Assembly (NCBI RefSeq): GCF_021155775.2
Contig: NC_060233.1
Span: 12,526,782-12,590,781 of the forward strand
DNA from: Neodiprion pinetum
Lineage: Eukaryota; Arthropoda; Insecta; Hymenoptera; Diprionidae
Reading direction: 5' to 3'
DNA: 64,000 bases
The notes under the pieces are model-generated. The model saw nothing but the letters and a program-made list of their open reading frames with translations, did no database searches and was not told the DNA's origin. Shown piece after piece: positions 25,301 to 38,973 of this stretch. Within the stretch, counting starts at the first letter, position 1; each line of letters opens with the position of its first letter. The translations under genes and the position numbers were made by a program.

Positions 25301-28300
25301 GAAAATTCACCTTTGGAACCGTGCGAGTAACCCCCAAATTTGAAGGGTGAATTAGTTAGTATAGTCGAGCTGAGGTTTGACTCTTCACTTGAAGGTCTGG
25401 CCTACAGTTGAGGGGAATCCCCTATTAGTTGAGGGTGTGATCAACTCTCAACGCGTTAACAACCCGCGATCATAACCGATATTTCCTAATGGACACTACT
25501 CGTTCATAATGATAGACTCTTGACAGGCAGACTGCGAGGTTTGATAATCAACGGTCTTTCATCTGGTAGAGAAGACCAAAAGACGCCAATGAGACATCTG
25601 AAAGACGTCATCTTTACGTATTTCGGATTTTTTCCTTCAACATTCTTGAATTTGTCGTAACCAATTGCAACCAAAACGTCACGAACCTACAATACTCAAA
25701 AACTTATCTCGAGAATGAAGACGCTGGTCGTGTAATATGAATGCGGTAATCGTGATGAGAATCAAGTGGATAAATTAGAGCCGTAGCTCGTAATAGATTA
25801 GAGAAAATCTATTTACTGATTAAATTACACGCTGGTAAATGATGCGGGATTATACTATGAGGTTGTCTAAACAGTCGGTCGTGAATCTTGCCAACTCAAT
25901 TGTCAAAAGACGTCTTGGCACGCTCCATTAGGGCAATTGAGTTAATTGCCTTGCATAACCGGAGTCGAGCCCCCCCACGCGGTCAACGGTGTGTTTTTAT
26001 TGCAGCGATGGCAGGTCTATGATGTTCACTATGGTCTTTGATTTATGACTGAGAAAAGGCATGGCCAAGATAGATGTATACACTTCACTTGCCAGACGGA
26101 TATTTAATTCTACATGTAGGTTTTTTCAACATCTCGTTTCTCTGTTTTCTGATAAGAGGAGAAGTTACTTTAATCACTCAGGGAGTACAAATTCAATATT
26201 CTTAATCGAACTTCACGTTTCGATCTCATTGAAATGGACGGACAGCTCTTTGTGTGATCAATTCTTAGTCCGACTATATCTCGCGAAGAAATGAACGGAT
26301 TTCAATGGCTTTCGGCTCGATTAACTTGGAACTGACCAAATTTTTAGCGACATCGGTCAAGCTGTTCTCAAGTTATTTACAAAGTTCTAAAACTGTTCTT
26401 TTCTTTGCTTACCATTCGCTAATTCACCAATGTGTTCCGTTTCACTGCACTTTACATCATACGGTTGAAGTAAAAGAGTAAATTCAAATTACAGGAAAAC
26501 GGAAAACTCAAGGAGTACATTTTTCGGTAGATTACTTCCGCTCTATGGTTTCCAGTAATGATTTTATACTTCACACCCCTTCGCTTGCGGCAATTATTTT
26601 TATACTTGCTCCACTACACGAGTTGTATATAGGCGTTTATATATTCAGCTTAGGTACATGTTATGTAGCAGGTACAAGTGACAGCCTGTGGGCAAAAGTG
26701 ATTTATTTTTTGAAGGGGTAATTTCTTAACACTAAGGGGTAACACGCTCTGTAATTATACTGGTGCTGCGAGTGCCCGAGGCGCCTTAACATATAGATAT
26801 GTATATGTAACGGATGAACGTATACGTCATGTAGGTATATATACATGTATTCCTTCCTCCGACACCAACGCTTCGGAAGAAATTGATTATTTTTTAATGG
26901 ACTGTCCTTTCGTTACGCGAGACAGATTTCGTCTGCACCCAATCGCCGCGGACCCGAGAGACAGACAATTATTTTCCCGTATATCTCGCAATCCGTTTGA
27001 GTATTGAATATAAATGAAATATTGTAATTATATTCTGCATTTAAGTTGTATTCTGCATTTCAAGTTATTTGTGCCATTTATTAAATCTATCGCTACAAAA
27101 GTTTGAAAACCAGAACTGAAATATTTATTCAAAGAGTAAAATTTGTAATAAAATTTCTTATTCATAAAGCGCAACTTTTTACACCACAAACTCTAGCCAT
27201 ATTAATTCATAAATGGAAGGTGGAGGTATCTCCATAACCTCCATACTCCATATAACAAAGTCTAATGCCTGAATGGAACTAACGAATCACGTGGCTCACC
27301 AGAACTGACAGCACGTAAACGTTCCTACGGAAACCAGGTTTTGTTGTTTCTGTTAGAAAATAGAGAAAATACATTCGTTAGAGCATTTCCTCAAGTAAGT
27401 ATTTAACGAAAAAGAGAAAAACATCGTCATTTTATTCACGAGGCACATGCATTCAAACTTTCCCACGCTGTACCATGTGAATAAATCTGTTTCTGATAGG
27501 ATATCACCCACGTGACCCGTTAGTTCTACTTCGGGTATCACGGCGCTGGTGTCGTTTTTGGGGTTTGTAATCGGAACAACCTGCCGTGTGATAGAAGCAT
27601 AGAAGTCAGTCATCCAGTTAGTACGGAGATCAGTGGTTGCGAGTAAGAAGATTGAGCGTCGCTGCCGTAGATCGGATCAGAGCTGCGACGATCGGATGGG
27701 GATGCGTGACGTAGGCTACGGTTCGAACACTGAACTACAATAGATCTGGAACGCTTACTGCGGCGGTGGGGCTTCAGCCGAAAGAGATAGGTTGGAGGTG
27801 AAGTGCTCTCTCTTTCTATTTGTTACTGCTTATGCGTGGAACAGTCTAAGCCAAAATGTTATAACAGTGATTTAAGTGGAGTAAACGCGTGCAAAAGGGG
27901 TGTATAAGCTTTTTAAAAGACTGTCCCGGTGCGAGAGAGACGGCACTTCGCTTCCAAGATATCTCTCTCGACTGAAAGCCAGCCTTATACCGCGCCATGC
28001 AGTGAACGTTTCAGTTGCATTATAATTCAGTGTTCTGAAATCAACAGGAAGGACTATCAGCAATCAGGTATGTGTGTTGAATTTTTGCTACTAACCAGCC
28101 TGTCTTTATCCTTTCTCTCTAATAATTTCCTAGCAGAAATGACCAGCTGTTTTCGAATCATTGAGGTGCTAAACTTGTGATTGAATACTATTTATTTACG
28201 CTCGTATTTTGGTAACGTTGAACTCTCGAAATGAATTATATGCCTTTTATAAACTTAAGCTTGACACTTATTTATCTCATGGCAAGTGATTTTTTTTTTT

Positions 28301-29398
28301 TTTTCTTTTAATTAACATGCTTGAAAACAGATCAAAGAAATCAAAATCATTGTTTGACGTGTCTTAAAACGATGTTTACGAGTATTCTATATATTCTACA
28401 TCAGATCCGGGGTCAGAAAAATCTTTCCAATACTGTGAATTTTTCAATAAACGAGACAGTTGAACTTTCATTCAAATTGAAAGTGAACCGACGCAAACAG
28501 AATGAACTTTGGGAATACAGTGAGTAGGTATAACGGACGCCAAAATTCAGATACAATGTTTTACCAATCGTCAGCGCAGCGTTGCGGCAGGATGAGAATC
28601 GAACCCAAAGAATGGTTGGATTAAATACGGGTATGTAATCGTGTTAAGTACCGAAACCATGAAAAGGGGGTCCAGAGAGAGGGCAAATATCCCAGAGGGT
28701 ACCGGCTAGATGGTATCTAGGGTGCAATTCCTCTCCGTGTCTCTGTTGTCTCGTTTATAGCAGTGGCCCGTGGCCACGTTGTACGTAAGGACACGACGTA
28801 ACGTGTCTGTTGTGTTCCGCTATCGGAGGATCAGCGCGCATCACGCAAGGCTAATTTGTCTTCGATTGCCCCGTTGGGGCCCGTGGCGTGGGAGACTTTG
28901 GCGGTGGGGGCAGAGAGGATATCGCGCCGCTTCTCTCTTCCCTCTCTTTCTTCCGCTTCAAAGCCGAAGAGCGGCGGGCCTCGACCCCTCGAAACGAATA
29001 TCGGGGGTCATCAAACGCCGTTTCGTAATGACTTCTTCGTAAATAACGTTTGTTTCAGTGTTAATCTGAGCCTCCGATCATATCTAATAAGCATTATACA
29101 GAGGCGATGCGACTCCGGCGCAATAGTCGAGCTGATGCCCAACGTTACAATATCGAGATATCGGTGCAGTGGCCTGAGGCTCGGGGCTCGGGAAAAAGCC
29201 CGCGCTGCAAAAGAACCAGACTTGCGGCGCATTGTTCACGGCCACTGATCGTTCGTGACTCGTCATTCTGCCGACCCCCGTGACCCCTATCCTCAATTAC
29301 CACGGACACATCGACTCCCCTCTCACTTTCTTCCTCAGCCATCTTCTTCCACTTGCTTCCTTAATCCCTTCGCGGCACGAAATCTCTGTAGTTTTCAA
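22349..29398. other. Intergenic, no gene seen
   Basis: The segment 22480-22745 is built of degenerate AAGATTTC / AAGTTTTAC-like units. Nothing else is recognisable except a CpG-rich block from about 28650 to 29360. Confidence 0.55.
28650..29360. other. CpG-rich island in the desert
   Basis: An abrupt rise in G+C and CpG compared with flanking AT-rich sequence, with overlapping open frames on both strands (28770-29042 and 28856-29248 on +, several on -). No protein family is recognisable. It could be a promoter, a non-coding RNA exon or an enhancer. Confidence 0.35.
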
Positions 29399-29439
29399 CA
29401 ATATGGTGTCACGATGGTTAATCAGCTGATCGTTTCAGT
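29399..29439 (+). repeat. Short dispersed repeat (CAATATGGYG...ATCAGCTGATCGTTT), copy A
   Basis: The core CAATATGG and ATCAGCTGATCGTTTCAG recur at 55171-55210 (+) and, more diverged, at 60038-60064 (+) and 41682-41713 (-). The copies are short fragments with differing spacers, probably remnants of one old transposon family. Confidence 0.45.
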
Positions 29440-32400
29440 CTTTCCCCTGATGTTAGAGCGCATGAAACATCGTCCAAGCCGTTAAAGTCCCATTTTGTGA
29501 CATGAAGTCGATGTATCGTACAATATGCGATTAAAAAAATCACCTTTATAATTAAATATGAGACTCAGTTGGTATACAGTTACTTCATTTCCACCGTAAG
29601 TGACGTCTGATGAATTTAAAGGTACCAATAGCAGGAAAAACTTCACGTAAAACCATTCCGTACGGGTTGCCGATTGGACCATTCTACCAAGAGTTATTTT
29701 TGAGAGAGCCTGCTCGACAATTGCAAATCGTCTAGTTTATAAGCGTAACCAACTTCGTAAAAATATTACCAGTTTGGTAAGCAGAGTGACCGACGCGTGC
29801 TTGAACGCGGCGGTGCCGTGACGCGGCGATTCTTAATAGGCGAGAGGTTATGGTCGACGGCACTTGTCAACCAGTCAATTCTAGGGAATTTGATCTTGTC
29901 GGTGAAGGTTTGATTCAGGCTGCGAGTACGGATGTGAGCCAATCAAAATTAAGCAAGTTGAATCGCGCGCGCTACGAGCGAGTCCTTCCAAGAAGAGCTC
30001 TCGGTATACCTGATAACCTAATTTTTTTTAAATCATTGGTCATGTGAACATATTCCCGCAGTATTTCTTGAGCACTTCTGATTCCAATAAAATTAATGGA
30101 AACATTACAAAGTTGAAAGTCTATTTTGACCACTAAATACTTGCAGTCTGTATATAACGAGTCAGGATTGTCTCGAGATTGTGTTTGACCGTTTTAACGA
30201 ACCATTATGCGGAAGAAGAAGGAGAATGAAAAAATATACAGGATAATAATAAAATATAACAATAGGCCATAACTGCCGCCGCGCCTGTCACTCGAACCGC
30301 ATACATTCCCTTTTTCCTGTCTGACGACAAAAATTATTATACATTATGTAATCCAGTGGGATAAATTAGGCTCTACTATCGAGGGGTGAAACTGAGAGGG
30401 CGTAAGCCACTGACTATATATTATCGTGAGCATTAAGATATGGTTCCGTCGTGAAGAATACATCTCCCGTTTCCTTTCCTTTCTCCATTTCGTCATATTG
30501 TCACGTGACTTAATAGACAAAATCGAAACAGCATAAATAATGAGATGCAAACCTCTATGATAAGGTAGACAACAAAAATTTTTATTTATCTATTCATACA
30601 TGATTTGCATATATATGTGATAAACTATAGGACCAGACACAAAAATTACTGACGTTGGTATTGCATCACGAATTAACCAAAGAATGTCACTCTACAAAAT
30701 GATATCGTCGAAACAGAAAGAACCTTAACAAATCTGTCTGTATAAGTAATTTGAAAATATATGATAATTTATTACTTCCAGAGAATCGTTATGTTAAGAT
30801 AATACTCAGAAGCTTTCAAATTGTTCTGCACATTTCGTTTTTAGGTTCTTAGCATGACAATCTCGGGAAACTTTACGCCGACTTCCGCAAGCGACAATTT
30901 TTTTTTCTTTCTCGCGTTGAACCAGGTTGACCAACTTTGCCCAGTTGTACGCTTGAAGAAGCTTATGTTGAATTATAATGTGAACTAAGTGAGCAACTGG
31001 TTTATTCAATTTCGTGAAGTAATGTAATTTCTAAAGCGTTCGGTAGATGAGCACTATAATATTAGTCACTAAGAAATATAACGAGACATCAGTGATGTTT
31101 TGATGTATAATCACTATATTTCTGAACCAATTGTATTACGATTTAACTTTGTCCGATACAATACGTTGATCTACCAAGTCTCAAAGTTGAATATCTTGAC
31201 CAAATCGATGGTCTCGGACAGTAAATTACCTTAATACAGCATAACCCTACATACAATCACTTGCGTGTTTGATAAAGTTGGCGAGCCTAATGTGCATTCA
31301 AAAATGCAATGGCTATTGGTTCAATCAACCAATGGAAACAAAATAAGTGGTGCATCCGCATTACACTTACAGATTGATGAAACTTTTGGGAACAAAAATA
31401 CGCAAGTGCCCTCACATATAGGAATCCTCATAACATTAATGGCTCGAGTAACTGTATATTGGCGGTTTTGCAACAGGTTATGCATGTGCGAAATGAACAC
31501 TCGTAACGCACGAGGGTCTGCAGGAAAGTGAAGTTCCTTTGACGCCTCGTATTACCGTACTGGTTTTCTGCAGCATCGCGTGTCTCGCTCACATTATTGT
31601 TGCGATCCGTGGTTTTTTGACGGCATGCATTACCGCGCCAGTGCGGCAGACGCACTTAAGTGAATATGCGCGCCGGCCACGGAGCCCGGAAGTGGTCGCT
31701 GACGAACTGCAGGTCTCGGCCCTCAAGCGCAGCGATGAACAAGTGAGCCATCAGCGTATCCTGACAAGATCTACAAACGGCCGACCGGGTCTAATCTCCT
31801 TGAATGAGGAGACGCGAGGTGCCTGCCGGCTTGGAGAACAAGGGCCGCTAAACGTCATCCCGAAACTCTCCTTCAAGACGTGAGAATTGGCCACCGTTAG
31901 ATGGTAGCGAGGGAAAAACAACAAAAAAAAAAAACACTCCACAATTGAATCAAAAATCCCATTTGGCCCGTCGGATAAAACGTGGAAAAATAATGTACAC
32001 GTATTTTTTTTTTCTTTTTTCAATTCGATGCTTATCAACAATGATATAGCAGTTTCAAATTGACGCGTGACGTCGCAATGTGCATATATGTAGTTATACT
32101 GCAATGTGAATATTATGACGTAAAGAAAATTCAATTGTTAATAAACATTGAATTGAAAAAATAAAAAATACGTGACAATTATTTTTCGTTGTTGTGTCTG
32201 ACAGACTTAATTGAACTTTTCGGAATTTTTCATTCAACGAACTAATTGTATACCGCGTACTCGACAGTCACTAATAATTGGCGTTTCGAACAATTTTCTA
32301 CAAACAAACTACGTATAACCAGTTGCTTTGGGACAATAAATTACAAGAATTAATGGAAATAATGCTATTGCTTACACGCAAGGTGGTCAACCATTGACTT

Positions 32401-33339
32401 CCGTTCAAGTACTTGAATGATTTAAATAAGAGCATCACTTTCGCTTATTGAATCTGGTCCAGATGCTCGAGATATCGGAAAAAGTATAAGGATCAAGCCG
32501 GTTATACACATTCTTCTAAATTTGACGAAATTTTAAAGTGACATAGTATATTCTGTAACAAAAAGGCAAACTCTGTCGAGCAGAGCGTAAGTTTGCAATA
32601 TGAGTCGAAGGTGAGCACGCCGACGACCCAAAGGCGAAAGAAAAACTCCTTGGGGTTAAAAGTGGTCTTTTCTGTACTGCGCACATGCGCATTCGCAGGC
32701 TCACTCTACCGTAATAGAAACGGATACTTTGCGCACGGAAAATACGCGTAAGATATGCTCGCGTTACATAAAGTATTTGTCAGAAGTATTTTCACATTCG
32801 AAAGTACTTTTATTTCAGATCTTAGGTACGCTCCTAAGGTTACAGCTACAAAAATTATTCGGTCGGTAAGGGTTGGACTGATACACGTGCCCTGAACGCA
32901 AGACTGAATTCAATGAAATGAAAATTCCCAAGTTTTCTCTGGGATTCTTTTCATAACTCTGAAAAATTAGGCACATTGTGACTTGCCGTAATGACGAAAA
33001 AATTTTAGTGTTTCGTTAAAATCTGAAAATCGTAGAATCAGCAACATGAAACATCGTACGGGACAAAACTTAAAACTTTTGTTCGTCTGAAAAGCAGTGG
33101 AGTCAATTTTACCCAGAATTTCACGTAACCTGGCGCCATCTAATAAAAATGTTGAAGTATTGGGTGAACTGATACTGGCAAATTTGCGACAAACATTTAA
33201 TTTCAGAGTTCCTCAGAAAACGTTTAGAGAAAAATTCTCAACAGAAATCGTGATCCGAATCCGAAGGAATATCATCCACTTGACGTCTGGCCCAATTACT
33301 CGGGGGTTGGTCACCCGCTCAATTGACTGAGATGTGATT

Positions 33340-34110
33340 ACAACCTTTGCCCCTGGCAGGGTGACGCGGTGCGACCCGAGTAACCCGATCCCTCGATTGA
33401 CTCGGTGAAGATGAGAAGCGCGGCGTCGGCGTCGTTTCACCCTCATCGTACTTACATTTCGCCGTAGTCGGAGAGTTTCGGTTTCACTGCCGCGGCTGCG
33501 ATGAAATTTGGAGGGCGCGTGTTGGCGAGTGGCGCGTGGCTCGATCCCTTGACGCGAGGTTGCGCCGGTGTTGCCATAGCGATGGTGGCGCCGCGGCGGG
33601 GAAAAGCGTCGAAACGTGAAGGCGGGGGTCGCACGCGTGAATAACCGCTCAGAGATAAATACAATGCAACGAGGAAGGCGGCGCGCGGCAAGTGTCGCTC
33701 TATTGTGGCGGGCTAACTAACCTGCGTCTCGCTCTCGTCGCGCGTGTTCGCCACGCACCGTGACAGCCCTAATCCCAGCCCAGCCCCAACAATTTGTCTG
33801 AAAGAGATGCGCCCCGGATCTTCTCCGCGAGGGGCTCGTATGTGCAATCTCGTTACAACTTGGAACACTTCGTACACTTAATACTATTAGGGACAGCCGT
33901 CGTGCTGCCACGCGCCGGGCGTGTCCGACGCCACCACTCAAATACTCGCAGCATAATGCGAGTCATGCCCTTCGCTACGCCGAGATCCCGGATTACGGGT
34001 TACGGGTCGCGTCGTCGCTCGCTATCCGGGGTCTCGGTGTGGTCTCCGAGCTCTTGCCGATGACTCAACGCCCTCGGAGATGCCCTTCTTACCTGGCGAA
34101 ATATCCTCAT
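33340..34110. other. CpG-rich island in the desert
   Basis: High-CpG block inside AT-rich sequence. Open frames occur on both strands (33452-33691 and 33717-33941 on -, 33794-34063 on +) with no recognisable domain. Candidate regulatory region or non-coding transcript. Confidence 0.35.
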
Positions 34111-37100
34111 TTTTTCACATTACGGACAAACCTTGAACGATTCACCACCAAGGTCAGGAATCCAGATGTATACGAGAGGCTGTTCACCCTTGGAAACGCT
34201 CGAAACGAGAGAGGAATTACGGTATATCGTACGTGAAAGCTGGAATGAACTAGAAACGGTTGGAATAGATATTATGAATATGGCTTCGAAATCATGATGA
34301 AATCATTCAGGACCATCTGAAATCATGCGAAATCACTTGTACACTGAAGGTCTAAGTGAATAGCCCCTCCGATTTATCTTTTGATCATAAACAGTCCCAC
34401 AGAGAAAAAAAATGCGATGACTTCCCCAACTGCAGCGATCAAGATTCGAATCTTTCTGTTTCACAGACGAGTCTGGAAAATCCTATTTCACACTTCGTAA
34501 TTTTCCTTATCAATTAGTCGACAAGAAATGAGTGAAACAATTACTATATAAAAACTAATATAATTTCGTACAGATTGATAACAATCAGTTAAAATTATAA
34601 TCTTCGGAAACATGTACAGTAGAACCTCGTTCATCCAGGCTTCACCTGACCGAAGTGCCACGTTATTCAAAGCCTCCAACTCATCCGACCAAGATTTACA
34701 CTCAATTAATACGAAAAACTTGGAATAAAACGGATCTCAGATTATCACGTTCAAGTATACACGTATGTTTGTATAGCGTTATACGTTTTACGGTATAAGA
34801 TGCTCATTTTCGATTTGGAGGAGTTGGGAGTGTCAGCTGATATGAGGAAAACATTTGACCAGTGTATCAAGCAATTTTCTGTATTAGTGCTACGAATGAT
34901 TTTAGAAAAATTACAGCGTAATGGCCCACTTCATGGTCATGCTGGTCGCATTTACAGATCGCTGTAACGGCGTCGGCTAATGCAGCAACAGCAGGTTGTC
35001 GGCGAGACTTGCAGTTCCAATTATGGTCTCTCATACACGTTTGCAATATTCCGTTTTATTATAATTCTGTCCCGAAGCGCTGCCTGCACCCTTTTTTAAG
35101 CTGTTCTAGCGGTCAAGCGCGCCTCGTGTCCTCAGTCTCGGGATCCCTGAGGTTATTCAGAACTACCTAACAAGAGGTTGGAAGAAGGGACAGGGAAAAC
35201 GTTGCGCCGACTATGGTTACACGTCATTCGAGTACTCAAAGCTAACGGTACTGACAGAATAGAAAAAATTCATCCAAGATCCACTATAAACCTCAAGTAG
35301 TTAAAGCCGGGTCAATCTTATTATATCTGTAAAATAAGTCCAAGAATATTCCCAATATTATGTAGAATAATTCGAAAAATCACAAGATGGCTGGATTAGA
35401 AAGGTTTGACTTTTGCGAGTTCCGTGAAACTGCCATGTAAAACACGCTTCTGTTTATGCATTGATAACGATCAAATAATCAAAGTAAAGTTTGGTGAAAT
35501 GGATAAATAACTGGCTGAAGGGAAATCCCAACCTCTTCGTCATAGAAAACTCTTTGCTAAAGTAGATGACTTGACGATTTGTTGTACATAATATATGGAA
35601 TACACCGGGTGTTTTCGGATAAATCCTGTCATCTGTAACATAAATATGGCTTTCAATAGCACTTAAAAACTCTGCTAGTATAGTATAGGTGGTTTTAAAT
35701 TTTTCTTTCACGATTGATTTTGTGTCTATACTACCTCAAATACGCCCCCTTAAGTTGTCTTACAATTAAATCAATCCGCAGTATTTTCCGCTTGAGATAA
35801 GTCAAGTCCAAGTCGACTGTAGTGGTGGTATGCATGTACTTGGAACTAGAGCGGGTTGTCATCACGTATAACCGAGTGCGGGGATCAGACGATCTGATTT
35901 CGGGCTTGCCGCTAGTCCGTTGCATTGTTCGATCAAAAGCACGAGAGCCTTTCGGAAGAGAGCCGTGACTCCGGCAGCGTGCAAGTATTACAGTAGGTAC
36001 CCGCAAGCGCGTGGAGAAGCGTTAAGAAAATAAACAGAAGGCAGAAAAACACGCGAAGGGCCGAAATTATAGGCGAGCCAAATGGCTTGAAAAATGCTCG
36101 ACCACAAATCAAGGTGCGTGGGGGCCATCTGTCGGCTCCACGGCAGCCATGCCGTACCAAACCTTGCATACATATGCTCGCGTATCTACTAATGTCTATG
36201 TGTCTCTGACTCTTGAACGTGGCAACGCTTTCTCACCCTGCTTCACCGAAGGCCCAAGTAGTTCCTCCTCATTTACCGAATCGAACGGCTAATTACCTGT
36301 CCCGCCACCCTGAAACTTCCCCATTTGTGTATTTTTTCTTTCACTGACATTCCGCTAAATCAGGTTAACTGAATTTTGTCAGCTGAGTTTTCAGTTTTCA
36401 AGACTAAGTTAAACGCGGAATTTTACTCCAGCAACCCTTGCCGTCATATTCTTTGGCGTGAAATATCGCTTGCTCAAATATCGAGCGCGGAAAACGATCC
36501 TTAGGCCGAAATAAAGTTTCAAGTGTCTGATCACGTTGATTTGCCGACATCTTATAAGTTTACGTGTAAAATGATCCGAGTTCCAGCTTCTTTTTTCCGT
36601 CAATCCCGTAAACGAATATGCTAGAAATTCTCTTACAGCTTATTTCAATCCAAATACTTGTACATTATATCTTATTACTAAATCTTTACTATACATCATT
36701 CAAAACCAAACCTCATTGCTCCCATCAAACCTTAGTGTTAGCCTCTCCATAGATCCTTATCCTTGAACATAAGTCTTGCGAACTTATAGATTTAAATTGA
36801 ATTATCTCTATGGGGAAAGTAACTGTACCCAATAAAAAAATTTTCATAAATTTTGATGACTCATTTATTTCGAATTACGAATTGAATAATCAATAACCGA
36901 GAAACACTTTTGAAGACAACATTTTTCGTAGAAAATAAAACTTAAAAATCGGTCTCATTTGAGTAAGAGTTAACTTTGTAGAAGTTTAACCGAATATCAG
37001 CTCTATCGGTCGCCCGGCAAACTAAGAATATTTGTACGTGGATATAGGATTTTATGTGTGTAAAAAGCATTGATATACATGCCACTGAGATTTATTTATG

Positions 37101-38955
37101 ACCTCAAGTATTATATGACAGTTTAAAGGATTTCTCTTGAAATTCGAAGAAAAAAATGCATGGTTTTAATTATCAGCAAATTCAGATCATGAAGATCATA
37201 TCATAACATAACCTCACATTCCGGTAAGTCAACCATGGAGCTGTATACAACCGCTGTTAGCAGAAAACTTCTGAAATGTGTGAAATTATGATAGATGGAT
37301 TCGACGAAGGTCGATACGTGAGGATTTAAAATGGCGAAAAAATTTATACATTTTTAATAATTATTATTCTTAAAACCAGTGTCAATGTAAATAATCCTAA
37401 TTGAATCTGCTCTTCGTGTGTACAAGCCATCGTGAAATTGAAGAAACCAGTTTAAGCAAGTTCTCTGATTGTAAGTTTAAGCGGTGTAATTGAGGCAAAG
37501 CAAAAAAATGATTCAATAAATGGTATCTCGAGATTGTGCTAATCGTAAAAAAGGCGATCGCTCTCGCACCCGCGACATTACTGCCAATAAAATCTAGTCA
37601 TTTGAGGGTCCGGTGTGCACGTGCCTGGGTCGAAGCTATCTGTACCTTATAAACGGATCGAGGGGCGCGAGCGAGAATATTCCGTCATGGCGATATTTAT
37701 TAGCTCCCTTCTGCGCGCAATGGGGGAAAGAGAGCGAAGAGGGCGAGCGAAGCGCGCTTAGCCACCCTCCAGGACTCCGGCTGGCTATATATCTTGATTT
37801 CACGGCCCTTCGCATGGGTATCAGGTTGCCCAGAAATCGGGAAACTCTCGGCGAGTACGTGCGCCGATGGTCCATGGGAACCTAACCTCAAACCGATACA
37901 GACGATAATTGGTGGCGAGCGTGTAACGGGCGCATCTGGTTCAGTTTCTCGCAGTTAACTAACTCTGAATTAAACCGCTAGCTCTTATACTCGTATACAG
38001 GGATTTTCCCGCTTCCGTTTCGCTGCGCACCGCCTCATGAGACATCTGTGGTCGCCGATCCAGACTGTCGAGTATCTTTCGGTTGTTACAGACGCAGAAC
38101 TTTTACTTAACGTCTCGAAAAATTTACGGCTTAGTGAACTTTTAGAATTATAATATAATACGACGCGATATTTCACACCTGCATTCTCACACGGAAATCG
38201 TTAGAAATTCACTGCTGCAATTTTAAAAATTATGTAGTCAAGGCTTACGTCGTTTTGTACGATTCCTGATGTCTTACGTTATTTTCGAAATTAGTTGGCA
38301 CCGCTAAAAACTTCCTAGGACAGAGGTAGAGCTACCAACGAACTCGGTAGCGCAAAAGAGATACCAAGATTTTTGACAGACTGGGAGCTAATTTCGGAAC
38401 ACAACCTAGATTGAGAAATTACCTAAATATTTTTAAATACCTTCTGTTAGTTGGAATTTTTTTTTTTTTTCTTAGAACAGTTGTTCGTATTCGTACTTTT
38501 ACGCTTAAACTTTCAACTCAACTTTCCTCTGAAAAACATATTCACTACCACTCCATAAGAGCGTTGATTTTCCGCGGAAACAGGTTCAATCATCAGGGAT
38601 TGTTACTTCACGACGATTGTTTGGTGGGACCTTATTACCCTATTCAAAATTACACCCTAAACGCGTTCACCGGCCTGCAGAGGTATAACATAATATCCAG
38701 GAGGCGGGGAGCGGGAAAGATTGATCGTAAAAGTATTTGTCGACCCTCTCAGAAACGGTATTGGACGACTAAAGATAATCCGGGGGTTCTTCATTGGTCA
38801 CTAGAAAAAAGGCCAGGCTGTGGAGCGCGTTATCAAAACTTTCGTGGGTGTAGATAATCCCCGATCCAGGGTGACACTTGGGCTCATCCCTTGGAACCGG
38901 GAGCAGGCGGTGTGGAATAAAATCATCATTAATACAGGCTGCACCCCCGCAGCGT

Positions 38956-38973
38956 GGGTGGCCTAGGCCACCC
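38956..38973. repeat. Perfect 18-bp palindrome
   Basis: GGGTGGCCTAGGCCACCC, within a GC-rich block at about 38840-39230 that has no recognisable coding content. Confidence 0.9.

Noticed and set aside
28590..28610. tRNA-like T-arm GGGTTCGATTC on the - strand
   Set aside because: No matching D-arm, anticodon arm or acceptor pairing in the surrounding 80 bases.
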